Translations under genes and position numbers: made by a program
In this document: piece by piece, positions 8,481 to 18,553 of the stretch
Position numbering within the stretch: position 1 is the first letter of the stretch
Layout: each line of letters begins with the position of its first letter
The notes under the pieces: model-generated
The model's database searches: none
What the model saw: the letters and a program-made list of their open reading frames with translations, nothing else
Told to the model about the DNA's origin: nothing
Assembly: GCA_017163975.1 (NCBI GenBank)
Contig: JAFFSR010000230.1
Span: forward strand, 406,001 to 470,000
Reading direction: 5' to 3'
DNA from: Anastatus disparis
Taxonomy: Eukaryota > Arthropoda > Insecta > Hymenoptera > Eupelmidae
Length of the DNA stretch: 64,000 bases

Positions 8481-11400
8481 AAATGACCCCATGGTAAAGT
8501 GTCTGTACTATCAGGCAATAAAAATCTCTTACCATCGTGTAGACTTAGTGCAATTTTTCTTTGCTTTTCAGTACGCACTGTGAGTAATTTTGATCGAACG
8601 TTGCACTGTTCACGGTGTATAATGACAAGATCCTGAAGATAATTTCGGTAATCCTCGAAAGTGATTGTTTTCTTCACGACGTTAGATTTTATACCTTTAG
8701 CTTTTTTCACTGTGTCTCCTCCATCAACCAAAATACTGTACATTTTACTCCGCAAACCTATGAATTCAGACATAATCTCGCCACAGCATTCATTAATTTC
8801 ATTTTCATTCAGCATCTTTCATTAATCCAGGAACTTTCTTATTGACACGTGGAATATTAAACTGATTATTTTCAGTATAATCAGAAGTATCGAATCTGTG
8901 AATGTCTTCCTTCATTGTTTGATATATATCAATCTCTTCAACTTCATATATTAAACTATCCGTATCTGTATATAGAAGTTTACATTTTTGTCCTAGTCGC
9001 TGTTTCATATATGAGTAATGAAACTCATATAGCAATGTTTTTGATAAATCAAGGATGGAAAAACCAACGTATATAGGTTTTTTATTGTGATACTCGTTCT
9101 CTTCAGCTGAATAGCTACCAAATTTTCATCAAAAATTGCACAACTATGAAAATTTGGTTGAGCTATGCGTGCTTCTGCTCCATATCTACCTGTGAATTTA
9201 TTTATTAATCGCACATCAACACGTGACCGCTCTCGTTCGATGCACTTTCCATATACAGAGTTAATAAGCAATTTATAGGAGAGTTTTTCAAACTCATTCT
9301 TCGCTTGCTTCCTCTTCTCAGTATTTAATTCAACATAAGGTTTGAGCCAAGCCTTTTGTTCAAAACTTAAAATTCTATGTACTTTTTTTAATCCAAGTCC
9401 ATTATCTAACGCTTATTTAAGCGTCCGATAATGTATGACATACCTTTCCATGTTGTCCAAAGTACAAGTAGTAAGCAGTTTTTTTTTGCTTCGAGCCTGG
9501 TGGTGGACGATGTTCTGCGCAAAAAGGTAAATCCCGATGTTCATCATGGATTTCCACAGGATATTCTAAATCCACTTCAATAATATATCCTATATCCGAA
9601 TCTGGCGGTGTATTGAAGAAATCTGGAATTGTTTCATAATCAATCCATTTAAATTTTCCTATCGGTAAATGTTGTATCATCGCCCAACCATAAAGATTAT
9701 TAATATCAAAATATAGAAGGGTCTTCTTTTTCTGATTTTCGTTATATGAAGGACCCATGTATGAATTGTTTGCCTTTGCATACCGGTTACAGCACTGGCT
9801 TATTCCTCCACGGATGCCTGCTTCGATAAACATTAACATGTCAATGTCTGTCAAAAGTTCCAATTCTACCTTCGTCATTTTAAGAGCTGCTGCAAACGTT
9901 AAGCCTGGAGTTGTGTAGAAATAAGCAGGACATAAATCGTAGGCTTTAAGAGAGGTCTCTCGGAAACTTTCGAAGACGTCAGCCAATAGCAAAACATCGG
10001 TTTTTAAGTATAAATCCGAGTACTCTCCTAAAGTTTTTATATTGAATTCATTCCAAACTTGAACAGCGTGCTTATAATCTTCTTCAGCTATATGAGAATC
10101 CGTTAGTTTATTGTAGAAGTCCTTTTTTCTGGCAGCTTTGTAGACATCAATTTATCTAATCCATCCACAAAATCGTACGGGAATACACCTTTCCGTCTAA
10201 GAAGATTTATCTTAGCATCTGTAAATCCATCTGTTTAAAATTCTCTCACTGCTATTGGCACATTTTCGAGGTACGATGCAAGCTTCTCCAATGATGATGG
10301 TATAAAACGCCAAGAATCTATAAATCTAAAATTGATGTCACTATTATCCATATATTTTGTGAAAGAAATGTATTTCTCTTTATTATGAGGTATTAGAGTC
10401 ATTCGTCCCTTCATCAATGTAGAAGTCCCGATTTCTTTCAGAATAAAATGAGTGTCATAATTGAGATTATGAAAAATAACAGGAATGAATCTTGAAATCT
10501 TATAATTCAAATTACATGAATTATGAGCTGCACCTCTAAAACTGAAAAAAAAAAAATAAATGTAAAATAACCAAATTAATTTTCTTTATTTAATTATAAC
10601 CAATTAAACAACTTACCGTCCTGTGAGATGACAATGGTCTGGTACTGCAAGTTCTTCGGCACGGATTGGTTCTCTACATATATGAAAATTAGTTGACCTT
10701 TGGAAAGATAATTTTTCTAAATCTGTAAGTTTCATTGGTTTCGGATTTTTGTAGAGTTCATCAATTTTCTCACCGATTGATTTCAATTCTCTAACAAACC
10801 ATTCTGCAGGTGTCTCTTCACATTCGTTAATCCTTCTGTATGATTTATAATAAGATAATTTATCATCAAAACTGCATTTCATGTAGCATCCAATACTGTA
10901 TGCTTCATGAAGTTGAAAAGCCTTCTCACTGTCTGTAGGTTTCAATAAACATTCAAAATCTGCATAAATAACAAAAGGAACTTTTTCACTCTTGCTGTAA
11001 TCTTCGAATTTGAGAATATTATTCTTTGAGTCGGGCAGATTTATTCTACATTTATTTAAATTTTTACAATTATTTTCATGAATTACGAATCTTTCTTCAC
11101 TATAAAAAATTTGTAAACACCTTTCACAATGGTAAGATTTTATATGGCTTTTAGACACTTGAGAAGCCAGAAGTCGAGACAAGTTTTTAATCCAAACATA
11201 ATGATATTGAGGCATGTCTCCCTCATCAGCATCATTATTTTCTTCATACTCATCTATGTAGAAATCTTGAATAATGAGCGAAATGACATGTTGTACCTTT
11301 TTTTCTGATGTAATATGACACGGCGATACTTCAAACTTCAGACCATACTTTTTCAACATGTATAAGTTTATTGAAATATTATTATTTAATTTTTCGAATT

Positions 11401-12295
11401 TCGGAATATCTTTAATTTTTACTGGAAATTCAATTTTATCAAACCTCAGCTTATTATTATGCGGTAGATAATAATCCACTCTTTGAAGATTACGGTTACT
11501 AGGATATAATGCGGAAAGTACAGCATGTTTGAAACACTGATTGTCATTATTGCGAACATTAACATACGCTTTCTTATTTTCTATAAACTTCGGAAGAGGT
11601 ATATAAGAACTACCCTTCAAAGGAGAATATTTTTTCATATTTATACACAAACTTATTATACTCTTCAAAGTCCACCCTGAATCCTTTTCTTGAAATTTCT
11701 CTATTTGAGTAAGAATAGGCTCTTTGATATTATCTTTGAACCATTCCTTTAAATCGGTTGACATGTATACTGTATTACTTTCATTTGTAAAATATTTAGT
11801 ATCATTTAATTCCTCAGTATTTTTCTGCACAGAAAATTCAAAGATGAAATCAGAATTTATTTTTAACGCATTATATTCTTCTAAGCACGCCTGAACCTTA
11901 ACTTTAAAAAGTTTTTGTGCATTACTCAAAAAACTCAGAATGTCCACATGTTTAATATTTACCACTACACCAGTTCCGATTCGATTGTGGAAAGCTGACT
12001 CTACGTCTCGCCACTCGACTTTAGCTTCTGTTTCTTCAGATTGTAGATTGCCTCCTTGATGAAGATTTTGTTCCAACTGAACTTGCATGCACGAAAGATG
12101 TGTCATACAAGTTTGACATTTCTGTTTCTCTCCTCTTGTGAGGTTAGGTCGAACGATTTTTTCGTTCAATTTAATGACAGCAGAATTACACATATCTAAC
12201 CAATAATGAATATCATCATTGCTCAATTCGTTTATACTTCGTAAAGTATCACGAAGTAATTGGACAAGACGTTCAAAAAAATCGATTGAAGTCAT
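8408..12295 (-). pseudogene. POLB: Protein-primed family B DNA polymerase (Polinton PolB), multiply broken
   Basis: ATG at 12295. In order: a helical N-terminal region, a zinc-finger-like YHCERCLQIFYSEERFVIHENNC, exonuclease motif VIYADFECLL, CHLTGR, then [15 protein letters not shown] (Exo II), LLADVFESFRE, YFDINNLYGWAM (polymerase motif A region), [19 protein letters not shown] (motif C) and KGIKSNVVKKTITFEDY. The enzyme copies the element using a protein primer. Lesions: TAA at 10235-10237 and frame changes near 10150, 9430, 9110 and 8820, so this copy is dead. A 75-bp GT-AG intron lies at 10542-10616. About 1200 residues before decay is normal for Polinton PolB. It is transcribed away from the Maelstrom-like gene. 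Confidence 0.9.
10542..10616 (-). other. Spliceosomal intron inside PolB
   Basis: On the minus strand the donor is GTAAGT (10616-10611) and the acceptor is a T-run plus CAG (10544-10542). Removing 75 nt joins CHLTGR to FRGAAHN in phase 2, with the split Arg codon restored. Without splicing the frame hits a stop inside the donor. Confidence 0.8.
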
Positions 12296-12705
12296 TTTTA
12301 CTTTTTTAACTAAAAGATGACTAGAGCAACAGTTTCAACTCACACAATATTCAAGAATAAACCTCACTGATTGTTATATACGAAGTGTAGTCATCCAAGA
12401 AATAGCTTCGCTTTTTATAGGTAAAAACAATGTAAGAAGGGATACAAATTTTAAATTTCATCCAATAGTAAAAGGAAAAGTTAGTGAAAATTTGAAAATT
12501 CGTCCAATAGTAAAAAAGAAAATTTAAGAAGGGATACAAATTTCGAGATTTGACCAATGGTAAAAAAGAAAAATTTGGAAAATAAAGAAGGGAAAAGTTT
12601 TTAGGAAGGAATAAATTTTTCTTTTAAACTATCCAAAAACTGTAAGAATTTTTCCTATTCAGTCTCTCAAATCACTTCTCGCTGAAAGAAATTCAGAGTT
12701 GTACA
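12296..12705. promoter_or_regulatory. Divergent control region with three CCAAT boxes
   Basis: Between PolB (minus) and the Maelstrom-like gene (plus) there is no other gene. Three CCAAT motifs lie at 12462, 12504 and 12553, each in a degenerate repeat with a purine-rich tail (AAAAAAGAAAA) and GAAGGGATACAAATTT. A TCAGT initiator at 12659-12663 precedes the rightward gene. CCAAT is the NF-Y site. Confidence 0.45.
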
Positions 12706-13586
12706 ATGGCTAAAACCCGTGACTATGGTGCAATGATTAAAAATGCAATATTAGAATTTTCTAAAGAGAACGTTTATATTTGTGACATACAAGGATTTCA
12801 AGGCATGTCTGGGGATTCTTTTATTTTTAAAGAAGTCAGTTTTCTAAATTTTAGAAAAACTGCTTTTTCAATTGCGTATCTCTTTAAACCTCCGATGACA
12901 TGGAGAGAATTGAGTCAAAAAGAAAAAAGTACAACGCAATGGCTGGAAAAGTATCACCATGGAATACAATGGAACTCTGGAGATATACCTTACCATCGTC
13001 TTCAAAAAATTTTTGAAATTTGTCCGCAAGGAGTCAAGAAAGTATTTGTCAAGGGTGAGCAGAAAGCGCAATGGTTAGCTGATCTTTTACCAAATGTGTA
13101 AGTAATACATTTATGTTTCAACTTTCATACTTTTCTTGCTGTTTTAATACTTTTTCATACTTTTTTATACTTTTCCATACTTGTTTGATACTTTTTTATA
13201 ATTTTCCATACTTATTTGATACTTTTTTATACTTTTTTGATTATTTTAATACTTTAACATACTGTATTTAACCATATTAATACTTTATAATACTTTATTT
13301 TTCATGTTGTATATACTTTAAGTTACATTACATTCTCCTCTTTATTTTCAGAACAATCAGCAACATTGAAGACTTCGGATGCCCATCATTAGAAAGAATA
13401 ATGAATTGTACACGATATACATGTTTCAACCACGACCTCTGTTTAAGGCGAAAACCTATGTGCGCTGTTATTAATGCTATTTCGATGCGCACATGGTTAC
13501 ATGATTACCTAGATGCGAAATTTTCCAAAGATGAAGTTGATAAAATTTCTAATAATGATGAATGTATAAAGTTATATTGGAAATAA
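12706..13586 (+). CDS. DnaQ/Maelstrom-like Polinton-associated protein, copy 2 (spliced)
   Basis: Two exons, 12706-13097 and 13352-13586, joined by a 254-bp GT-AG intron (GTAAGT, then TTATTTTCAG) in phase 2; together they give 208 residues. Motifs: YICDIQGF (about residue 25), FKEVSF, YHHGIQWNSG (about 87), VKKVFVKGEQKAQWL, then, across the junction, IEDFGCPSLERI, CTRYTCFNHDLC and CAVINAISMRTWL. The acidic-aromatic start, HGI and the C-H-C end resemble the DnaQ-H/Maelstrom fold, where Glu-His-Cys-His-Cys replaces the nuclease residues. That is inference; the family is known to me only as Polinton-associated. The intron carries repeats of ATACTTTTTT. It is intact, unlike copy 1. Confidence 0.65.
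13098..13351 (+). other. Intron with ATACTTTTTT repeats
   Basis: Canonical GT-AG ends. The body repeats a pyrimidine-rich ATACTTTTTTATACTTTTCC unit about eight times, which could act as a strong splicing enhancer or just be slippage. Confidence 0.75.
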
Positions 13587-14080
13587 ATTAAATTAAATAA
13601 AAAACAGAATTCTGGTTTTTTCTCAACCCTTCTTATGATCCTCATTAAAAAAAAAATAAATTATAAGTTTAATGTTTGAGAATTAAAAAAACTTTAGAAA
13701 AAAAATTAATTAATATTAAATACGAACAAGATAATTTACATGATCTTTGTTAACTAATGTTAGTAATCCTAAAGATATAAATATTCAAATCAATAATAAT
13801 AAATTTTTCGTTGCATAATTTTAATGTACTAACTAAATTTGTACGTATTATTTACACTTTAGTTTATTTTATTAACTTGACTGTTTAATTTTCATATTAA
13901 TGATATTATTGTATTTAATTATCTATAAAATTAAGAGTTGTAAGTTACTTATTGTAAAGGAATTGGAAAGGAGGAATATGAGTATGAAGAAAAAAAAAAG
14001 AAGAATCAAATTATTTCTATATATTTTATTTTTTTTTTGAATCCTAATAGATATTTATTACAAATATATAAATATATGTA
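13587..14080. other. AT-rich gene-free stretch
   Basis: Only A/T-rich sequence, with no open frame longer than a few codons and no repeats of note. It ends near a run of T that may help end transcription of the preceding gene. Confidence 0.4.
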
Positions 14081-14174
14081 TTACAACAAAATACTAAAAT
14101 ATAAAGTTTTAAATATAACTATTCTATTATAGTTATATTCTCGCGTATAATTATATCCTCGCGCATACGAGGTC

Positions 14175-14395
14175 GGACTGCTGCTGATGGTGTGCACGCT
14201 GTAGCTGAATGTCGGTCTGCTGTTGATTGTGTGCACGCTGTAACCGAATGTCGGCCTGCTGCTGATGGCATGCACGCTGTAGCCGAATGTCGGTCTGCTG
14301 CTGATGGTGTGCACGCTGTAGCCGAATGTCGGCCTGCTGCTGATGGCGTGCACGCTGTAGCCGAATGTCGGTCTGCTGATGATGACGCGCTGGTA
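14175..14395. repeat. Tandem 39-bp minisatellite, about five copies
   Basis: The unit contains TGCACGCTGTAGCCGAATGT and begins at steps of exactly 39 bp (the same base at 14193, 14232, 14271, 14310, 14349). Because 39 is a multiple of 3, all frames stay open, which creates spurious frames on both strands. It lies downstream of the spliced Ser-rich gene, outside its coding exons. Confidence 0.9.
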
Positions 14396-14416
14396 GTAGC
14401 CGAACTCTTATTTTTT

Positions 14417-15266
14417 TCAGCAAGCTGTTGGCCAACTTTTTTCATCCACTCCTATGCTGAAGTAGGTTTTTTTTCTTGCTGAAATTTTTTGCTTCCTATA
14501 AAGTAAAATTGAAAAATGAAATAATATGATTATTTTATTAATTAATTTATTTATTTTGAATAAATTACCCTTTGAAGTAGACGGTGTTTGTTGCTTAAAT
14601 TCTTGGCCCGCTGAGGAGGTTGATGGTATTGGTTCCGTTGCTCTATATCCTGAAGAGGTAGAGGGAACCGATTTCTCTTCATGACGATGTCTGTTTTCAG
14701 AATCATCTGTAAACAAAAATAAGAAAATAATATTAGAAATAAAATTATATGTAAAATTTAAAAAAAAAAAATCATTAAAAAAAATAAACTTACTTAGCGT
14801 CTTTTTCTTCATGGGGATCGGTCCAAGATCATTAATTGATCTTTTTTGTCCCTTGTTGCTCTGTTTTGCTCCTCTGCTTGATGAGGATGAACTCGAGCTA
14901 GAGCTCGAGGATGAACTTGAGCTTGAGCTGCCATTCCTCGGCCGCCGATTTATCTGTAATGTCGACTGCTGTGTCGACTGCTGATTATTTTCAGCGGAAC
15001 TCTCTGATGAAGTTCCTGGTGTGTGATGATTATATAGCTGCTGCATAGCAGCCATCGGAGGTAGTGATGGCACTGAAAAAAAAAAAATTAATGTAAAAAA
15101 AAATCATTTTAGTATTTTTATATTTTATTTCATACTGACGGGAATCCACTGCATGCATCGCCCATGACACATGTTCCAACATCATAAGCAATGTTGGTCC
15201 ATTTACTATTAACCATCTCATGCGATCTTGAACTGCTTTAATATTTCCAATTTTGTCTTGAGCCAT
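14417..15266 (-). CDS. Spliced Ser/Gln-rich protein of unknown function, four exons
   Basis: Exons (minus strand): 15266-15140, 15072-14794, 14706-14569 and 14478-14417. All introns are GT-AG, the phases agree at each joint, and the total is 606 nt (201 residues plus stop), which is strong evidence that the model is right. The start MAQDKIGNIKAVQDRMRWLIV is a helix; exon 2 is rich in Gln and Ser (a run of about 18 Ser) and ends in basic KKKT; exon 3 is rich in Ser, Thr and Pro (VPSTSSGY, IPSTSSAG). This looks like a disordered nuclear protein. I do not recognise it. A TATA-Inr promoter stands at 15339-15373, and the 39-bp array follows. Confidence 0.65.
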
Positions 15267-15338
15267 TTTTCTATTTTCTTTTAAGTTGATCTTCGAAATC
15301 TTTTTCTGTAGTTAGGAAAAGTTGAAGATGATCCTCGA

Positions 15339-15373
15339 ACTGACGAAATGTAGCTTAGAACGAGGTATTTATA
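15339..15373 (-). promoter_or_regulatory. TATA-Inr core promoter of the Ser-rich gene
   Basis: On the minus strand TATAAATA starts at 15373 and TCAGT has its A at 15341, exactly 32 nt apart, leaving a leader of about 74 nt. Confidence 0.65.
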
Positions 15374-15514
15374 CAGAAAATTAGGATACTTATTCTACAA
15401 TGTTTTTCATGAAAATCCTACGATTGGTGAAAATTTCCTTTTAAAAAATTTGTCACCTCCCTTAGAGAAAATTTAGTCCATCCTTCATTAGTTTTGTACA
15501 CGCCTAAGATTTTA

Positions 15515-17139
15515 ATTTTTATCGTCGTGGAACTGACCCTTGCAATAAATATCTTTTTTTTTCAAAAACATACATATACCTGTGACTAACAAATTTAAAA
15601 AAAGGGGGAGCATTTTTAAGAGCGAAGTCATGTATATATTTTCTGAAATAAGCAATCCTTCTTTGAAAATAATTGATCCCTTCAATAAATATCTTTTTTC
15701 TTAAGAATACTTTTAAAAACCTGAGATAGATCAAGCTTTCCTAATTTTTTTCTTAGTAAATTCAAAGAAAAAAATAAATGCACCTGCAAGATAACTTTTT
15801 TCCCACACATACACTTGATATGAGAAAAAATAGTTTTTAACCTAGTAGGCCTAAAAACACTTTTCTATAGGGAAAATCGACTTTTCCTTTTTTTCCAAAT
15901 CCGGCGGTCTAAAGGTTAAAGAAAAGGAATTCTCTTTTTTACAAAAAAGGTTCTCGTATATCTTATAATAAATGCATCTGCAAGATAACTTTTTTCCCAC
16001 ACACACTTGATATGAGAAAAAATAGTTTTTAACCTAGTAGGCCTCAGAACACTTTTTTATAGGGAAAATCGACTTTTCATATTTTCCAAATCCCGGCGGT
16101 CTAAAGGTTAAAGAAAAGGAATTCTCCTTTTTACAAAAAAGGTTCTCGTAAATCTTATAATAAATGCACCTGCAAGATAACTTTTTTCTCACACACACAC
16201 TTGTTACGAAAAAAAATAGTTTTTAAAGAAAAGACCCTTTCAATAAATAACTTTTCTCTCAAAAAAAAAATTTCGTTCTTCAAATTTCCGACCACTTGCA
16301 AAAAGCTGTTTTTCCTTAAGGAAACTGACACACACCTGAGACAAAAAATTATTTTTCAATAGAAAAAGATTTTCTTTTTTACAAAGGTGGGGTCTCATAC
16401 ATATTTTTCGAGCATTTGTTCCTATTTTTAAAACATGAAAAAAGAATACGACTGACCCTCTTAATAAATATCTCTTTATTTCAAAAAAAACAAGAGAACA
16501 GGCAGCTGACCCTTTCAATAAATCTTCTTCTCAAAAAAAAAGATTTTCTTTAAAAAAAAGAAAGACGGGACATAAGAAAGTGACTTAAAAAAATAAATAT
16601 ATTTATATATACATAATAGGAGGCAAATTTATAGTTTGCTCATTTATTATACAGGTTACATAATCCATTATTTTCATGCACCTGCGACTCAAAAGAGAAC
16701 ACACACGTAGTGTAATGCATTGAGATAAAGGTCACCTTTTTCCTTCTCTTCTAAAAGCAGGTAAATTTTCATGCAACGTTAAAGAAAACGCACAGTGGGT
16801 AGCGCAGTGAAAAAGGTCTGCCCTATCCCTCTCTTCTAAGCGTGGAAAAATTTTCCTGCGCTCTCCAAAATAGAACATATTGTGAGCGTCGCTCTATCCT
16901 TTTTTTGAAAATAAGAAGGGACAGCCCTTTCTCTCTATCCCAAAATAAGTATCCAATACATGTTTTAAGGAAGGGGAGACTCATAGGTATTTTAAATGGA
17001 CCGGATTGTAACACACTTAGTGGAGGGAGACAAGTGTTTTATCCTTTTTCATTTTTTAAACAGGGGGGAGAAATTCACATGTATTTTAAATGACACGGAT
17101 TCTAACACACTTGGGGGAGGAGAGGGGGTGTGCGACGAT
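15515..17139. repeat. Subterminal repeat region of Polinton-1 (no gene)
   Basis: A 193-194-bp unit starts AAATGCACCTGCAAGATAAC at 15776, 15969 and 16163 (2.3 copies). Many CTGACCCTTTCAATAAATATC copies and GGATTCTAACACACTT motifs related to the left end follow. Short open frames here are repeat by-products. Confidence 0.65.
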
Positions 17140-17173
17140 CCGGGTATGCCAGTATGCCTATAGCCTATCTACT
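17140..17173 (-). repeat. Polinton-1 right terminal inverted repeat
   Basis: Reverse complement of 207-240 with one mismatch; followed by the AATATC duplication at 17174-17179. Confidence 0.9.
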
Positions 17174-18553
17174 AATATCAAATAAATAATTTTTTAAAAT
17201 TGTATTTCATAAAATTTATGTTCAAATGATATTGAAAAAAATATTTTTATATCATGTAATGATAATTTTTCAAATGAGGTAATTTGATGTATTTTAAAAA
17301 TTAATGTTTCTCTTATTAAAAATATTATTGCTTTAATGAAATGAATTTAAATATATTTAATTGTTAACAATTTTTATATAAATGACAATTCATTTATATA
17401 CAATCACGTGTACAAATGAGAATGTAATTAAAGTAAATATAATTTTAATATATTTAATTGTTAAGAATTTTTATATAAATGACAAATCATTTAAATACTA
17501 ACACGTGGACAAATAAAAATGTAATTAAGGTTAAATGTATGTTATTTATAAAAAATTGTTAACAAGTAACTTTCCGAATAATATATTTTCATGAAAACTA
17601 ATTTAAATACTTTATTCTCTGAATCATAACTGAATAAAATTTTAATTTAATAAATTTAGTCATACGATTATAAATATATAATAGTTATATAACTGTTCAT
17701 CAAATAAAATTATTATTTTTTTAATATATATATATTAAAAAAATAATTATTACAATAGATTGTAGTTAAATAAAAATGTTTATTTTAATAATTATAGCGT
17801 TGAAATTTATTTTGATGAAAATGTTATTTGATTGACATTTACAGTATTATTTTAACTATTTTTAAAAAGTTGCTTGTCATCAATAAAAAAATATTTAATT
17901 TTCCAAATTAATAATCTTAAATAATTAAATTAATTAATTAATTTTACTTAAATTAATTAATTTTTATTTACTTGAAATTAGTCATTTATACATAATTATA
18001 TAATAAAAGAAAATTCAACCGAGCGACGTTAGGAGCGAAAAACTTCAATATAATTAATACCTATCAACGTAAATCCATTAAATTGTGTAACAATTTTCAA
18101 CAGTTGATAAATATAATGTGAATTATATAATATATGTATATATTAATTTTAAATTACTAATAATTAATTTAAAACTCAAAAGTAACTATTTTAAAACGGA
18201 ATATGGAAGATAAATATGTATCGTTTTATTCCTTAAATATCACGAATTGAAATATTAATTATTAGTAATTTTAAAGTGTTATATATTATGTAAATAATTC
18301 TATATTTAATAATTTTTAATTTTAGTAACAGAAAAAGCCGCCTGAGAAGAGATTAATAATTACATTTTCTGCGATATATTGCCCTTGAATCGAGTAGGTG
18401 AAATATCAGTCTTAGTTCCAAAAAAAGACACTAAGCATCGCAAATTTACGCTCTTACTTCATAACATAATAGTACCAACATTGTTCCCTAAAATTCAAGC
18501 AATTGAAATTATATCACCACTCTTTTTTTAAGTACCTCAGTACATGAATCAGA

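Larger units (their letters stand above)
207..17173. mobile_element. Polinton-1: complete Polinton/Maverick element, 16,967 bp
   Basis: The ends begin AGTAGATAGG and end CCTATCTACT, a 34-bp terminal inverted repeat with one mismatch. They are flanked by identical 6-bp duplications AATATC (201-206 and 17174-17179), the length Polintons make. Inside lie the hallmark genes: PolB, retroviral-like integrase, packaging ATPase, adenain-like protease, penton and a capsid-like protein. Two uninterrupted copies of the target (27028-27033 and 28527-28532) prove the boundaries. Stops or frameshifts break the ATPase, PY-like gene, integrase, PLA2 region and PolB, so the copy is unlikely to be autonomous. 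The capsid, penton, protease, OB-like and two spliced genes remain open. Confidence 0.95.

Noticed and set aside
14175..14395. CRISPR-like array
   Set aside because: Units are contiguous with no unique spacers, and the setting is eukaryotic.
14081..14482. Several overlapping open frames over the 39-bp array on both strands
   Set aside because: The unit length is a multiple of 3, so every frame stays open; the spliced gene model ends before the array.
16240..17093. Frames in the Polinton-1 subterminal zone
   Set aside because: Phe/Lys-rich products of repeats, on both strands.
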